Positions 26,888-35,981 of a DNA stretch of 64,000 bases are shown here, piece by piece. Where the stretch lies: assembly GCA_021732665.1 (NCBI GenBank), contig JAKFUL010000015.1, positions 62,001 to 126,000 of the forward strand, written 5' to 3'. Numbering within the stretch: position 1 is the first letter of the stretch; every line of letters begins with the position of its first letter. Under the pieces are notes generated by a model that was not told the origin of the DNA, searched no databases, and worked only from the letters and a program-made list of their open reading frames with translations. The DNA comes from Acetobacteraceae bacterium (GTDB lineage Bacteria > Pseudomonadota > Alphaproteobacteria > Acetobacterales > Acetobacteraceae). The position numbers were made by a program, and so were the translations under genes.

Positions 26888-28195
26888 CTAGTTTCCGAAA
26901 CTCAACCTTGGCAGCCACAGTGCCATTTCAGGAAAGCCGATCAGCAGCCCCGTCATCACCACCATCGCGATGAAGAAGGGGATGGTTCCCGCAAAAACCT
27001 GGGCGATGGTGCCTTCCTTCCGCACCGCCTGGATGACGTAGAGCGTCATGCCCACAGGCGGTGAAATGAGCGAGATCTCGCACATCAGCACGATGAAGAC
27101 GCCGAACCAGACCGGGTCGATCCCCGCCGCGACCACCACGGGGAAAACCACCGGCACGGTGCCGACGAGCATGGGCAGGGTTTCGAAGAACACGCCGAGA
27201 AGCAGGTAGAACACGGTCAGTGCCACGATGAGCATCAGCGGCGTGGCGCCGAGGTCGGTGACGAAGGCGCCCAGCGCCGGTGTGACGCCGAGAATGCCCA
27301 ACACGAAGTTGAGGTAGAAGGCGCAGGCCAGGATCAGCAGGCTCATGGCGGTGAGCTGCGCGGTGGCAAGAAAACATTCGTGCAACATGGCGATGTTGAG
27401 CCGGCCATAGAGCCCAGCGATAGGCAGCGCCGCCACCACGGCCAGCGCGGCACTTTCCGTCACTGTCGCCCAGCCGGAATAGATGCTGCCCATGATGATG
27501 CCGAAAATCACCAGCGGCGGCAGCAGATCCACCAGGCGCTTCAGGCGCATCATCAGCGGATCCAACGCCTCTTTCTCCCGCACCCAGGCCGGCTTGGCCC
27601 AGGCGAGAAGAATGATGGTGGCCATGAACAGCAGCGTCATCATCACGCCCGGAATCACCGCCGCCGCGTAGAGCCTTCCGATCGAGGTGTTGGTCATGGC
27701 GCCATAGACGATCAGCGCGATGCCGGGCGGGATGAGATTGCCGAGCGACGCGCCGGCCGCGATCGAGCCCAGCACCAGCCGGTCGTCATATCCGCGCTTG
27801 CGGAAGCTGGGCAACGCCACGGTGGCGATGGTGGCAGCGGTGGCGACGGAGGAGCCGGACACCGCCGAGAAGATGGCCGACGCGCCGACATTGGTGTGCA
27901 GCAGCCCGCCGGGGAGAGGATTCAGCCAATCCGCCAGGGATTTGTACAGCCGGTCGGTGGAGCCGCTGCGAACCAGGATTTCGCCGAGCAGGATGTAGAG
28001 CGGGATGGAGAGGAGCACATAATCCTCCATCGCCGCCCAGAGCTGCGTGCCCACCGCATTCACCAGTGCAGGCGAGAGGTAGAGCACGGCGCCCAGCACC
28101 GCCACGCCGAACATGGCGGTCGCCACATGCAGGCCGAGAAACAGCAGCCCGACCATGATCACGAAGCCGATGGCGGTCTCACCCACGCCGATCAT
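26888..28195 (-). CDS. TRAP transporter large permease (DctM-type)
   Basis: A 435-residue, strongly hydrophobic permease with about 12 membrane segments, ending in LLIGFPEMALWLPRL. LFLGLHVATAMF and IPLYILLGEILVRSG are typical of the DctM large subunit of tripartite ATP-independent periplasmic transporters, which drive uptake with a sodium gradient. The start overlaps the DctQ gene stop by 4 bp. The upstream receptor gene is Bug-type and not the DctP or TAXI type that TRAP permeases normally use. Confidence 0.9.
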   Translation of the reverse strand: MIGVGETAIGFVIMVGLLFLGLHVATAMFGVAVLGAVLYLSPALVNAVGTQLWAAMEDYVLLSIPLYILLGEILVRSGSTDRLYKSLADWLNPLPGGLLHTNVGASAIFSAVSGSSVATAATIATVALPSFRKRGYDDRLVLGSIAAGASLGNLIPPGIALIVYGAMTNTSIGRLYAAAVIPGVMMTLLFMATIILLAWAKPAWVREKEALDPLMMRLKRLVDLLPPLVIFGIIMGSIYSGWATVTESAALAVVAALPIAGLYGRLNIAMLHECFLATAQLTAMSLLILACAFYLNFVLGILGVTPALGAFVTDLGATPLMLIVALTVFYLLLGVFFETLPMLVGTVPVVFPVVVAAGIDPVWFGVFIVLMCEISLISPPVGMTLYVIQAVRKEGTIAQVFAGTIPFFIAMVVMTGLLIGFPEMALWLPRLSFGN

Positions 28196-28761
28196 TGTTT
28201 GCGCGCCAGGATGGCGCCGGCCTCCACCTCGATTTCCTCATCGAGGGTCATCGGGCCGTAGAGGCGATTGAGGCGGGTCCGGTTGGTGACCAGCAGCACC
28301 AGGGCATGCGCGGCCAGCACGACGGCGCAAGCGGCGAAGGCGGCCATGCCTGTCAGCCACAGGCTTTGCGGAATCCACAGCGGCGTGCCCAGCGGCGAAT
28401 TGGCGGTGGCTTGGAACTCGATGCTTTCCTCCAGCACATGCCAGCCGCGCCAGGCGCCGAAGACGGCGAGTGCGGCCAAGGTGGCATAGGCCAGGGCATT
28501 GAACACGGCGCGCAGAACACCCGGCATGTAGCCGAGCAGGAAATCCACCCGGGTGTGCGATTTGCTGACCAGCGCCCAGGAAAACGCCAGGGCGGAGAAG
28601 ACGGCGGTGGTGTAGCCGCCCAGCTCATCGATGCCCTGAAACGAGCGGCCCCAGAATCTCCGTGCCAGGATTTCACCCACCGTGGCGAAGGAGAGGGCGA
28701 GCAACCACCAGCCGCCGATGATGGCCAGCGCGCGCGCGGGGCCGGCCAGGAAGCGGATCAT
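28192..28761 (-). CDS. TRAP transporter small permease (DctQ-type)
   Basis: A 189-residue protein with four predicted membrane helices (about 10-30, 50-70, 90-110 and 130-155) and the DctQ-like VGEILARRFWGRSFQGIDELGGYTTAVFSALAF region. It forms the small subunit of the TRAP membrane complex with the DctM protein encoded just downstream. It starts 58 bp after the Bug receptor gene on the same strand. Confidence 0.88.
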   Translation of the reverse strand: MIRFLAGPARALAIIGGWWLLALSFATVGEILARRFWGRSFQGIDELGGYTTAVFSALAFSWALVSKSHTRVDFLLGYMPGVLRAVFNALAYATLAALAVFGAWRGWHVLEESIEFQATANSPLGTPLWIPQSLWLTGMAAFAACAVVLAAHALVLLVTNRTRLNRLYGPMTLDEEIEVEAGAILARKQ

Positions 28762-28819
28762 CGGGTTTCGTTCACGCCACGCTCCAGCCGGTTGGCGGCG
28801 TGGGATGCAAGGCTTGTGC

Positions 28820-29776
28820 CTAGCCCGCCTCGATCCGCGCCTCGCGAACGATGCGCGCCATCAAGGCGCGCTGTGCGGTCACCCAGGCGGCGAATTCCGG
28901 CTGCGGGTTGCCCACGGGGATCGCGCCCAGCGCCTCGAAACGCTGGCGCAGGGTCGCATCGGCCAGGGCGTGCAGCGCCGCCTCATGCAGCCGGGCCAGG
29001 ACCGGTGCCGGCAGGCCGGCGGGAGCCCAGAAACCGTTCCATTCGTTGAGCTCGTAGCCCGGAAAGCCCTGTTCGGCGATGGTCGGCACATCGGGCAGGC
29101 TGGGGATGCGTTGAGCGGTGGTGACGCCCAGCGCCCGCACCCGCCCCTCGCGCACCAGCTGCAGCGAGGAGGACACCGTGCCGAAGACGAAGTTGATGTT
29201 GCCGGCGATGACATCGGGCAGCGCCGCGGTGCCGCCGCGATAGGGCACGTGCTCCATGTTGAGACCGGCGCGCCCCAGGAACAGCGCCGCCGCCAGATGC
29301 GCCGCCGTGGCATTGCCCGAGGAGCCATAGGGCGCCCCGGGCCGTGTGCGGAAATGGGCGATGAAGCCGGCCAAATCGGTCACCGGCAGGGCGTTGGGCA
29401 CGACGAGGATCTGCGGCAGCACGGCCAGCTGGGTGATGGGGGTGAAGGCGGTGGCGTAGTCGAAGGGCAGGTTGCGGATGAGTGCCGGGTTCACTGTGTG
29501 GGCCAGGGCATCGACCATGACCGTCATGCCGTCAGGTGCCGCGCGCGCCAGTTCGGCAGCACCCAGCGAACCGCCGGCGCCGGCGCGGTTCTCCACCACC
29601 ACCGGCTGGCCTAGCAGGGCGCCGATCGGACCGGCGATGAGGCGGGAGGTGGTGTCGACGCCGCCGCCGGGCGGGTAGGGGGCGATCAGGCGGATGGCGC
29701 GCGCCGGCGCCCATTGGGCGAGGGCGGGCGTGGCCAAGGCGGCGCCCATTGCGGCGCGGCGGGTGATGTTGTGCAT
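28820..29776 (-). CDS. Bug/TctC-type receptor heading the TRAP permease operon
   Basis: A 318-residue receptor. The signal peptide is ITRRAAMGAALATPALAQ. The mature protein has AIRLIAPYPPGGGVDTTSRLIAG, VENRAGAGGSLGAAELA and EHVPYRGGTAALPDVIAG, diagnostic of the TTT/Bug family, and the C-terminal end fits as well (ARIVREARIEAG). The gene is followed at 58 bp by dctQ and dctM, so the receptor seems to serve TRAP permeases. That pairing is unusual: Bug proteins belong to the TctAB system. No TctAB or DctP gene is present in the window. Confidence 0.88.
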   Translation of the reverse strand: MHNITRRAAMGAALATPALAQWAPARAIRLIAPYPPGGGVDTTSRLIAGPIGALLGQPVVVENRAGAGGSLGAAELARAAPDGMTVMVDALAHTVNPALIRNLPFDYATAFTPITQLAVLPQILVVPNALPVTDLAGFIAHFRTRPGAPYGSSGNATAAHLAAALFLGRAGLNMEHVPYRGGTAALPDVIAGNINFVFGTVSSSLQLVREGRVRALGVTTAQRIPSLPDVPTIAEQGFPGYELNEWNGFWAPAGLPAPVLARLHEAALHALADATLRQRFEALGAIPVGNPQPEFAAWVTAQRALMARIVREARIEAG

Positions 29777-29867
29777 GATCGGTCCTCCGGGCGCGGAGAC
29801 TGCTTGGAATGGCAGCCACCCGCAAGCTTCGCGTGCCTTCGGCGGGTGGCCGCTCTATATCACCCAA

Positions 29868-30833
29868 ATGTCTGTCCTCACCATTCCCGTCAAACCCGGC
29901 GATGCCGGCGCGCGGCTCGACCGCTGGTTCAAGCGGCACTACCCCACGCTCACCCAGGGCGCGTTGCAGAAAATGCTGCGCTCCGGGCAAATCCGCGTCG
30001 ATGGCAAGCGCGCCGAGGCCGCCACGCGGGTGAACGAGGGGCAGGAAATCCGCGTCCCCCCCATGCCCACAGCCCCAGCCCCCATCGCGGTGCGCGAGCC
30101 CGATGAGAAGGACGCGGCCGAACTCGCGGCCATGGTCATCTACCGCGACGCGCATGTGATCGTGCTGGACAAGCCGCATGGCCTGGCGGTGCAGGGGGGC
30201 CCTGGCATCGTTCGCCACCTCGACGGCATGCTGGACGCCTTGCGTTTTGGCGAGGAGGACCGCCCCCGCCTGGTGCATCGGCTGGATCGTGACACCTCGG
30301 GCGTGCTGGTGCTGGGCCGCACGCCGGCCGCCACCGCCGCCCTGGCCGCCGCCTTCCGCACCCGCGACGCGAAAAAGACCTACTGGGCCGTGGTGGTGGG
30401 CGAGCCGGAGCCGGCCGGCGGCAGGGTGGACATGCCACTCGCCCGCGTGCCTGGCCCCCGCGGCGAACGCACCGGCTTCGCGCCCGAGGGCCAACGCGCC
30501 ATCACCGACTACGACACGCTGGAAAAGGTCAATCGCCGCGCGGCCCTGATGGAAATGCGCCCGCTGACCGGCCGCACCCACCAGCTGCGCGTGCATGCCG
30601 CCGAGGCGCTGCGCTGCCCGATCCTGGGCGACGGCAAGTATGGCGGCGAGCGCGCGCATATGGACGGGCTGGCCAAGGAGCTGCATCTGCATGCCCGGGC
30701 GCTGGCGATCCCCCACCCCGCCGGCGGGATGCTGGAGGTGGCGGCGCCGGTCTCGCCCCACATGCTGGAAACCTTCAAGTATTTCGGCTTCGCCAACCCC
30801 AAGCCGCCCAAAGCCCGATGGCAGCGGGCCTAG
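29868..30833 (+). CDS. rluC: RluA-family 23S rRNA pseudouridine synthase (RluC-like)
   Basis: A 321-residue pseudouridine synthase. An S4 RNA-binding domain (about 15-62, ARLDRWFKRHYP, LRSGQIRVDGKRAE) precedes the catalytic domain, with HRLDRDTSG at 137-145 and the catalytic Asp140. RluC modifies positions near the peptidyl-transferase centre of 23S rRNA. The ATG at 29868 starts MSVLTIPV. The gene overlaps the asmA-like gene by 16 bp and lies in a run of closely packed plus-strand genes up to about 34.8 kb. Confidence 0.9.
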   Translation: MSVLTIPVKPGDAGARLDRWFKRHYPTLTQGALQKMLRSGQIRVDGKRAEAATRVNEGQEIRVPPMPTAPAPIAVREPDEKDAAELAAMVIYRDAHVIVLDKPHGLAVQGGPGIVRHLDGMLDALRFGEEDRPRLVHRLDRDTSGVLVLGRTPAATAALAAAFRTRDAKKTYWAVVVGEPEPAGGRVDMPLARVPGPRGERTGFAPEGQRAITDYDTLEKVNRRAALMEMRPLTGRTHQLRVHAAEALRCPILGDGKYGGERAHMDGLAKELHLHARALAIPHPAGGMLEVAAPVSPHMLETFKYFGFANPKPPKARWQRA

Positions 30834-33268
30834 CGCGGTTGCGGGCGGTTGCCGTGTCGCTGCGCGGGCGGCTCGCGCGGCTGTTTGCGATGCGCGCGCT
30901 GCGGCTGGCCGCGCTGAGCATGGGAGTGCTGCTGGCGATGGGCGCGGCCGGGGTGGCCGTGTTCCTGGCCACGCTGGATATCGAACGCTTCCGTTCCCGT
31001 ATCCAGGCCGCCGCCATGGCCGCGCTGGGCCGGCAGGTGGATTTCGGCGGCATGGCGCTGCATGTCGGCCTCACGCCGCGCATCACCATCAGCAATGCCC
31101 GGCTGGCCAACCTGCACGGCGGCTCGCGTCCGGACATGGTGAATGTGGCGCGGGCCGAGCTGGAGGTGGCGCTGCTGCCCATGCTCTCCGGCCGCATCGC
31201 GTTGCGGCGGCTGCTGCTGGTTTCGCCCGACATCCTGCTGGAGGAGGTGGCGGGCGAGCCCAATTGGCGCTTCAGCCCTGCCCGCGCGGCGGTCAGCGCG
31301 CCCGGCCCCGCGGCACCCCAGCCGCGCCGCGCCGCCACGCTCGATATCGGCCTGGTGCAGCTGCGCGATGCAAGGCTGGTCTTCCCTGGCGCGCCGCCTG
31401 GCGGCGTGACGGTGGCGCGGCTGGATGCCAATGCCAACGGCAACCTCTCGGCCAATGGCGCGCTGCAATGGGGCGCGCTGCCGATCACCTTCGATGCCGA
31501 GGGCGGCCCGCTGGGTCGGCTGATGGGAGAGCCGGGAGGCCCCTGGCCGCTGCGGCTGCGCGCCGAGGCCGGCGGCGCCCGACTGCAGCTCCGGGGTGAG
31601 GTCGCCGAACCGCGTGGCCTGCTGGGCTACCGCATGGAGCTTTCGGCCGATGTTCCGGCCTTGGCCGTCCTGGCGCCGCTGGCCGGGCGCGATCTGCCAG
31701 CGCTGACCGGCCTGGTCCTGCGCGGCAGGATCGAAGGCGACGGCTACGGCATGCCCCGGCCGCGGGCGCTGCAACTGAGCCTGGGCGCGGCTCCCATCGC
31801 AGCCGGCTGGGCGCTGGAGGGGGCCGAGGTTTCGTTGCCCGCGCTTGACCAGCCGGCGCAGCTTTCGCTGCGCGGACGGCATGGCGGCGAGGCGTTTTCG
31901 CTTTCCGGCCGCGTCGGACCGTTTCTGGGCGGGGCCTTGGCCGTTGATCTTACCGGCGAGCATCTGGGCCTTACCCTTTCCACCCGCGGCCAGGTCGAAC
32001 GGCCCTTGGACGGCACCGGTGTGGCCATCGCCATCTCGCTGCGGGGCGAGGCGCTGGGCCATGCCCATGCCGAGCTGGCGGAGCGCGGGGCCTTCTTCGC
32101 CGAAGGGCTGGGCCTGACCGGGATCGTGCTGGAAGGCCCCATCGCCTCGGGCACCGGCAATCTGGTTCTGACCCGCGCGCCGCTTCCGCGGCTGGATGGC
32201 GCGCTGGCGTTGCAGCGGCTGGATCTGGACGCGATGCGCGCCCTGCCACTTCTCGCGCCGCCGGCGCCTGCGCCGGCGTCCTCCGGCGCAGCCACCAATG
32301 CCGCGCGCGGCGATGGCCGGGTGATCCCACCGCTGCCGCTGAGTTTCGCGGCCCTGGGCCGGGCCGGCGCCGATCTGCGGGTCGAAATCGGCGCGCTGCG
32401 GCATGGCGGTCGCGATTACCAGCAGTTCGTGGCCCGGCTGCTGCTGGCCGATGCCCGCGCCCGCCTCGACCCTTTGGCCTTCACCATGCCCGGCGGGCGC
32501 TTCAATCTGCGCGTCGCCGCCGATGGCGCCGCCGCTCAGCCGCAGATGCAGGTCTCCGCCCGCGCCGATGCGCTGGACATGGCACCCTTCCTGCGCGCCA
32601 TGGGCAATGACCTTCCGTTGACAGGGCGCGGCGAGATCGACATCGACCTGCGCGGCCAGGGCGCCGATCTGCGCGCCTGGGCCGCCAGCGCCGTCGGCTA
32701 TGCCGGGATGGCGCTGACCGATGGTCGCATCGCGGGCAATCTGGTGCAGGGCGCGCTGCGCAGCCAGGGGGCGCTGGGGGAGGTGGCGATCGCCTGCCTG
32801 GCCACGCGCTTCGACGTGGTGGCGGGCATCGCGCAATCCCGCACGCTGTTCGTCGATGGCAGCCTGGGCCGCGCCACCGGCCAGGGCCAGATCAGCTTGC
32901 GTGACGAGACGTTGGCACTGCGCCTCAACACCGATTTGCGCCTGCCGGTGCCAGGCACCTCGGGGCTGCGGGTGCGTGCGCCACTGCCCATCACCGGCAC
33001 GCTGGCGGCGCCGCGCTTCGAGGGCGCGGCCCTGCTGGGCAATGCCGTGGCCAACCAGGCCGACAGGCTGGTGCCGGGCCTGGGCCAGGCGCTGTCGTCA
33101 GGGGGAACCGCGACGATGTCCGATTGCGCCACAGCACTCGGCCTGGCGCGTGGCGGGCGGCCGGGGCCGGTGCCGGCCAGCCTGGCCCCGCCGCCCGAAG
33201 CCCCTTCCGCCGCGCCCGCGCCACGGCCACAATTGAACGACCTGCTGCGGGGACTGCTGGGCCGATGA
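30818..33268 (+). CDS. AsmA family protein
   Basis: An 816-residue protein. A membrane helix at about 30-52 follows an Arg-rich start, then the AsmA N-terminal domain (LDIERFRSRIQ, ALGRQVDFGGMALHVGLTPRITISN) and a C-terminal AsmA-like domain (LTGRGEIDIDLRGQGADLRAW). AsmA-like proteins are bridge-like lipid-transfer proteins that span the periplasm and move phospholipid to the outer membrane. It ends in a Pro/Ala-rich stretch. Its stop overlaps the ATG of the Atp12 gene. Confidence 0.85.
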   Translation: MAAGLARLRAVAVSLRGRLARLFAMRALRLAALSMGVLLAMGAAGVAVFLATLDIERFRSRIQAAAMAALGRQVDFGGMALHVGLTPRITISNARLANLHGGSRPDMVNVARAELEVALLPMLSGRIALRRLLLVSPDILLEEVAGEPNWRFSPARAAVSAPGPAAPQPRRAATLDIGLVQLRDARLVFPGAPPGGVTVARLDANANGNLSANGALQWGALPITFDAEGGPLGRLMGEPGGPWPLRLRAEAGGARLQLRGEVAEPRGLLGYRMELSADVPALAVLAPLAGRDLPALTGLVLRGRIEGDGYGMPRPRALQLSLGAAPIAAGWALEGAEVSLPALDQPAQLSLRGRHGGEAFSLSGRVGPFLGGALAVDLTGEHLGLTLSTRGQVERPLDGTGVAIAISLRGEALGHAHAELAERGAFFAEGLGLTGIVLEGPIASGTGNLVLTRAPLPRLDGALALQRLDLDAMRALPLLAPPAPAPASSGAATNAARGDGRVIPPLPLSFAALGRAGADLRVEIGALRHGGRDYQQFVARLLLADARARLDPLAFTMPGGRFNLRVAADGAAAQPQMQVSARADALDMAPFLRAMGNDLPLTGRGEIDIDLRGQGADLRAWAASAVGYAGMALTDGRIAGNLVQGALRSQGALGEVAIACLATRFDVVAGIAQSRTLFVDGSLGRATGQGQISLRDETLALRLNTDLRLPVPGTSGLRVRAPLPITGTLAAPRFEGAALLGNAVANQADRLVPGLGQALSSGGTATMSDCATALGLARGGRPGPVPASLAPPPEAPSAAPAPRPQLNDLLRGLLGR

Positions 33269-33969
33269 AGCGTTTCTGGGATGAGGCCCGCGTGGCCGAG
33301 GCGGATGGCGAGCTGGCCGTGCTGCTGGATGGCCGCCCGGTGAAGCTGCCCAGCGGGGCGGCGCTGCGGGTCACCCAGCCTGTGCTGGCCGAGGCGCTGG
33401 CGGCGGAATGGCAATCGGCCGGCGGCGGAAAGGGGCAGGAGTTCCGCCCGGACGACATCCCGCTCACCCGCCTTGTCGGCACCGCGCGGGAGAAGGTGGC
33501 ACCGGACCGGGCGCCGATGATCGAAGGCATCGCGCAATACAGTGCCGCCGACCTGCTATGCTACCGCTCCGACGACGCGCGGCTCGCCGCGATCGAGGCG
33601 ATGGAATGGGACCCCTGGCTGGAATGGGGCGCCCGGGCGCTGGGCGCCGGGCTGCGCGTGACCACCGGCATCATCCATGTGGAACAGCCTGGGGAGGCGC
33701 GCGCGGCGCTGCGCCGGGCCGTGGCGGAACATGACGAGTTCGGCTTGACCGCGCTGGGCAATGTGGTGCCGCCGCTGGGCAGCCTGGTGCTGGGGCTGGC
33801 CTTCGTGCGCGGCGAGATCGACGCGGCCGAGGCGCTGCGACTGTCCCTGGTGGACGAGACCTTCCAGGAGGAATTCTGGGGGCAGGATGCCGAGGCGATG
33901 GCCCGCCGGCAGGGCATCGCCCGCGAGATCGCCCTGGCCGAGAGGCTGCTGCGGCTGGTGCGGGGATGA
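33265..33969 (+). CDS. ATP12-family F1-ATPase assembly chaperone
   Basis: A 234-residue protein of the ATP12 family, which in mitochondria and alphaproteobacteria helps the F1 alpha subunit assemble. MKRFWDEARVAE, LLDGRPVKLPSGAALRV, IEGIAQYSAADLLCYR and VDETFQEEFWGQDAEA are the usual blocks. The ATG overlaps the AsmA stop by 4 bp. Presence of this family is a marker of the alphaproteobacterial lineage. Confidence 0.93.
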   Translation: MKRFWDEARVAEADGELAVLLDGRPVKLPSGAALRVTQPVLAEALAAEWQSAGGGKGQEFRPDDIPLTRLVGTAREKVAPDRAPMIEGIAQYSAADLLCYRSDDARLAAIEAMEWDPWLEWGARALGAGLRVTTGIIHVEQPGEARAALRRAVAEHDEFGLTALGNVVPPLGSLVLGLAFVRGEIDAAEALRLSLVDETFQEEFWGQDAEAMARRQGIAREIALAERLLRLVRG

Positions 33970-34241
33970 GGGCGCGCCGCGTGCTGATCGCGGGGCTGGT
34001 GCAAGGCGTGGGCTACCGCGAGTGGCTGGAGCGCACGGCGCGCGAACATCAGCTCTCCGGCTGGGTGCGCAACCGCGCCGATGGCCGGGTGGAGGCGGTG
34101 CTGGCGGGCGAGGAACCGGCGGTGGAAGCGGTGCTGTTGCTGGCACGTCGCGGCCCACCCCTGGCCCGGGTCGCTGAGATAGAGGAGAGTTTCTGCGAAC
34201 CGCCGGAACAACCCGGTTTCATTCGCCGACCCACCCTGTGA
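33966..34241 (+). CDS. acyP: acylphosphatase
   Basis: A 91-residue acylphosphatase that hydrolyses carboxyl-phosphate bonds. The substrate loop LVQGVGYREW carries the catalytic Arg18, and Asn36 in WVRNRADG is the second catalytic residue. The fold is complete. The ATG overlaps the ATP12 gene stop (GGATGAGG), so it is translationally coupled to it. Confidence 0.92.
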   Translation: MRARRVLIAGLVQGVGYREWLERTAREHQLSGWVRNRADGRVEAVLAGEEPAVEAVLLLARRGPPLARVAEIEESFCEPPEQPGFIRRPTL

Positions 34242-34251
34242 GGCACGCCCC

Positions 34252-34806
34252 ATGACTGCCCGCTTCCCCAAGCTGACCGCCGACACCATGAGCCCCGAGC
34301 AGGCCCGGGTGGCCGCCGCCATCGCCGGCACACGCGGCGGCGACGGCGCGCGCGGCCCCTTCAACATGATGCTGCGCGTGCCCGAGCTGGCCGACCGGAT
34401 GCAGAAGGTCGGCGCCTTCATCCGCTACGAGGCGGGCCTGCCGCAGAAGCTGGTGGAATTCGCGATCTGCATCACGGCGCGGGAGTGGAACGCCGCCTAT
34501 GAATGGCACGCCCACGCCGTTTTAGCGAAAAAGGCGGGTCTTTCGCCCGACATCCTGCGCGCGGTGGCGAACTGGCAACAGCCGGCGGGGATGGACGAGG
34601 CGGAATTCGCGGTTTGGGACTTCTGCACCCAGTTGCATGCGGACCGGCAGGTGAAGCCCGCGCAGTTCAACGCCGTGCATGCCCTTTTCGGCGAGGCCGG
34701 GGTGACGGAGCTGACCGCGACCTGCGGCTACTACGTGGCGGTCGCCATGATCCTCAACGTGTCCGAGGCCGCGCTGCCCGAAGGGGCGGTGGCGTTTTCT
34801 GCGTAG
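34252..34806 (+). CDS. carboxymuconolactone decarboxylase family protein
   Basis: A 184-residue AhpD/CMD-fold protein. KLVEFAICITAREWNAAYEWHAHA is the family signature; the single Cys at the usual position, without a CxxC pair, argues against an AhpD-type peroxidase reductase and leaves the activity open. It starts 10 bp after the acylphosphatase stop and probably shares the transcript. Confidence 0.85.
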   Translation: MTARFPKLTADTMSPEQARVAAAIAGTRGGDGARGPFNMMLRVPELADRMQKVGAFIRYEAGLPQKLVEFAICITAREWNAAYEWHAHAVLAKKAGLSPDILRAVANWQQPAGMDEAEFAVWDFCTQLHADRQVKPAQFNAVHALFGEAGVTELTATCGYYVAVAMILNVSEAALPEGAVAFSA

Positions 34807-34895
34807 GAAACGGGAATGGGGCGAATGCCGCCGGATTTCTGTTGAGAACAATTCAAGAACTTGATATGGGAAGGCATGTTGAGGAGGACGGGTCC

Positions 34896-35225
34896 ATGGC
34901 GGTGAAACGGGCGCGGCCGGTGAAGCCGGTGGATGCGGCACTTGCCCGGCTCCTGGCGCTGGCGACGAAGGGCGTGGTGCCGCTGCGCATGGCGCGGGAG
35001 GTGGAGGGGATCGTCGGCGAATGGCGGTCAGCGCCGGACGCCGACCCGCATGAGATCCGCGAGCGACTACACGACATGGCGGAGCAACTGGCGCAGGGCG
35101 TGGCCGATGCCCATGAACAGGTGGCCGATACCGACAGGGATGATGCGGCGGCGATGAAGCAGGCCGCGATCACCTTGGCGGCGCTGGTGGCCACCCGCGA
35201 CGCCACGCTGCGCGCCCGGGCGTAG
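34896..35225 (+). CDS. hypothetical protein, helical, 109 residues
   Basis: I do not recognise this protein. The start at 34896 is chosen because GAGGAGG lies 8 bases upstream; a second in-frame ATG at 34866 has no such site. It begins with a basic stretch (VKRARPVKPVDAALARL) and is otherwise rich in Ala, Glu and Asp, probably all helical, with several short repeats of a DADPHEIRERLHDMAEQL type. No signal peptide or Cys. It lies 89 bp after the CMD gene and converges with the DUF1345 gene. Confidence 0.6.
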   Translation: MAVKRARPVKPVDAALARLLALATKGVVPLRMAREVEGIVGEWRSAPDADPHEIRERLHDMAEQLAQGVADAHEQVADTDRDDAAAMKQAAITLAALVATRDATLRARA

Positions 35226-35231
35226 GCACCC

Positions 35232-35822
35232 TCAGCCCGCCAACCCCGAGGCAATGTTCACCGCCGTGGCCAGGATGGCGACGTTGAACACGAAGGCGAC
35301 CAGCGCATGCACCAGGACCAGGCGCCGCATGGTCGGTCCGGCCGTGGTCACATCGGAGAGCTGGGCCGTCATGCCGATGGTGAAGGCGAGGTAGAGGAAG
35401 TCGGCGAAATCGGGCGTGTCATCGCCGGGGAAGACGAGGCCACCGCGCAGCGCGTTCTCGTGCATATAGCGATGGGCGAAGAGGACATGCACGAAGGCCC
35501 AGGACAGCGCGTTGGTACCCGCCGCCAGCACTGCCGAGGCCGAGGCGCCAGGCGTGCCCCTGCTGGCGCCCAGTTCGAGCACCACCGCGCCCAGCGAGAT
35601 GAGCGCGGCGGCCAATGTGGCGGCGAGGACGGTGTGGCGCCCCTCGTCGACCTCGGCGGCCAGGGCTCGCACCTGGGTGCGGGACATGGTGAAGCCGCCG
35701 CGCAGCGCCAGGGCAAGATAGGCCACGGCACCAGCGCACCAGACCAGAAGCAGTGCTGTGGTGGGGGCGATGAAAAAGGCCGAGACCGCGGCCACGCCCG
35801 CGACCAATAAGGCAGCGAACAT
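35232..35822 (-). CDS. DUF1345 membrane protein, N-terminus shifted by a duplication
   Basis: A 196-residue protein with five likely membrane segments and the DUF1345 block PGDDTPDFADFLYLAFTIGM. Family function is unknown. The 13-mer GCAGCGAACATCA is repeated in tandem at 35812-35824 and 35825-35837. Removing one copy would join the frame to an upstream start at 35871, giving VRLHPTRRMPLMFAALLVAG, a more typical N-terminus about 12 residues longer. The present frame can still start at the ATG at 35822. The duplication may be a mutation or a sequencing artefact. Confidence 0.75.
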   Translation of the reverse strand: MFAALLVAGVAAVSAFFIAPTTALLLVWCAGAVAYLALALRGGFTMSRTQVRALAAEVDEGRHTVLAATLAAALISLGAVVLELGASRGTPGASASAVLAAGTNALSWAFVHVLFAHRYMHENALRGGLVFPGDDTPDFADFLYLAFTIGMTAQLSDVTTAGPTMRRLVLVHALVAFVFNVAILATAVNIASGLAG

Positions 35823-35905
35823 CAGCAGCGAACATCAAAGGCATGCGACGGGTGGGGTGCAGCCTTACCATGATCCATCAACCGGCCAGATGGGGTGGTG
35901 GTTGC

Positions 35906-35981
35906 TGGTGGAGCCAATCGGAATCGAACCGACGACCTCTTGAATGCCATTCAAGCGCTCTACCAACTGAGCTATGGCCCC
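35906..35981 (-). tRNA. tRNA-Ala (anticodon GGC)
   Basis: On the minus strand GGGGCCA begins the molecule and TGGCTCC closes the acceptor stem with one G-U pair. The D arm GCTCAGTTGGTAGAGC, anticodon stem CTTGA/TCAAG around ATGGCAT, and T arm with GGTTCGATTCC are complete. The anticodon GGC reads GCC codons of alanine. The CCA end is encoded at 35908-35906. Confidence 0.97.
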
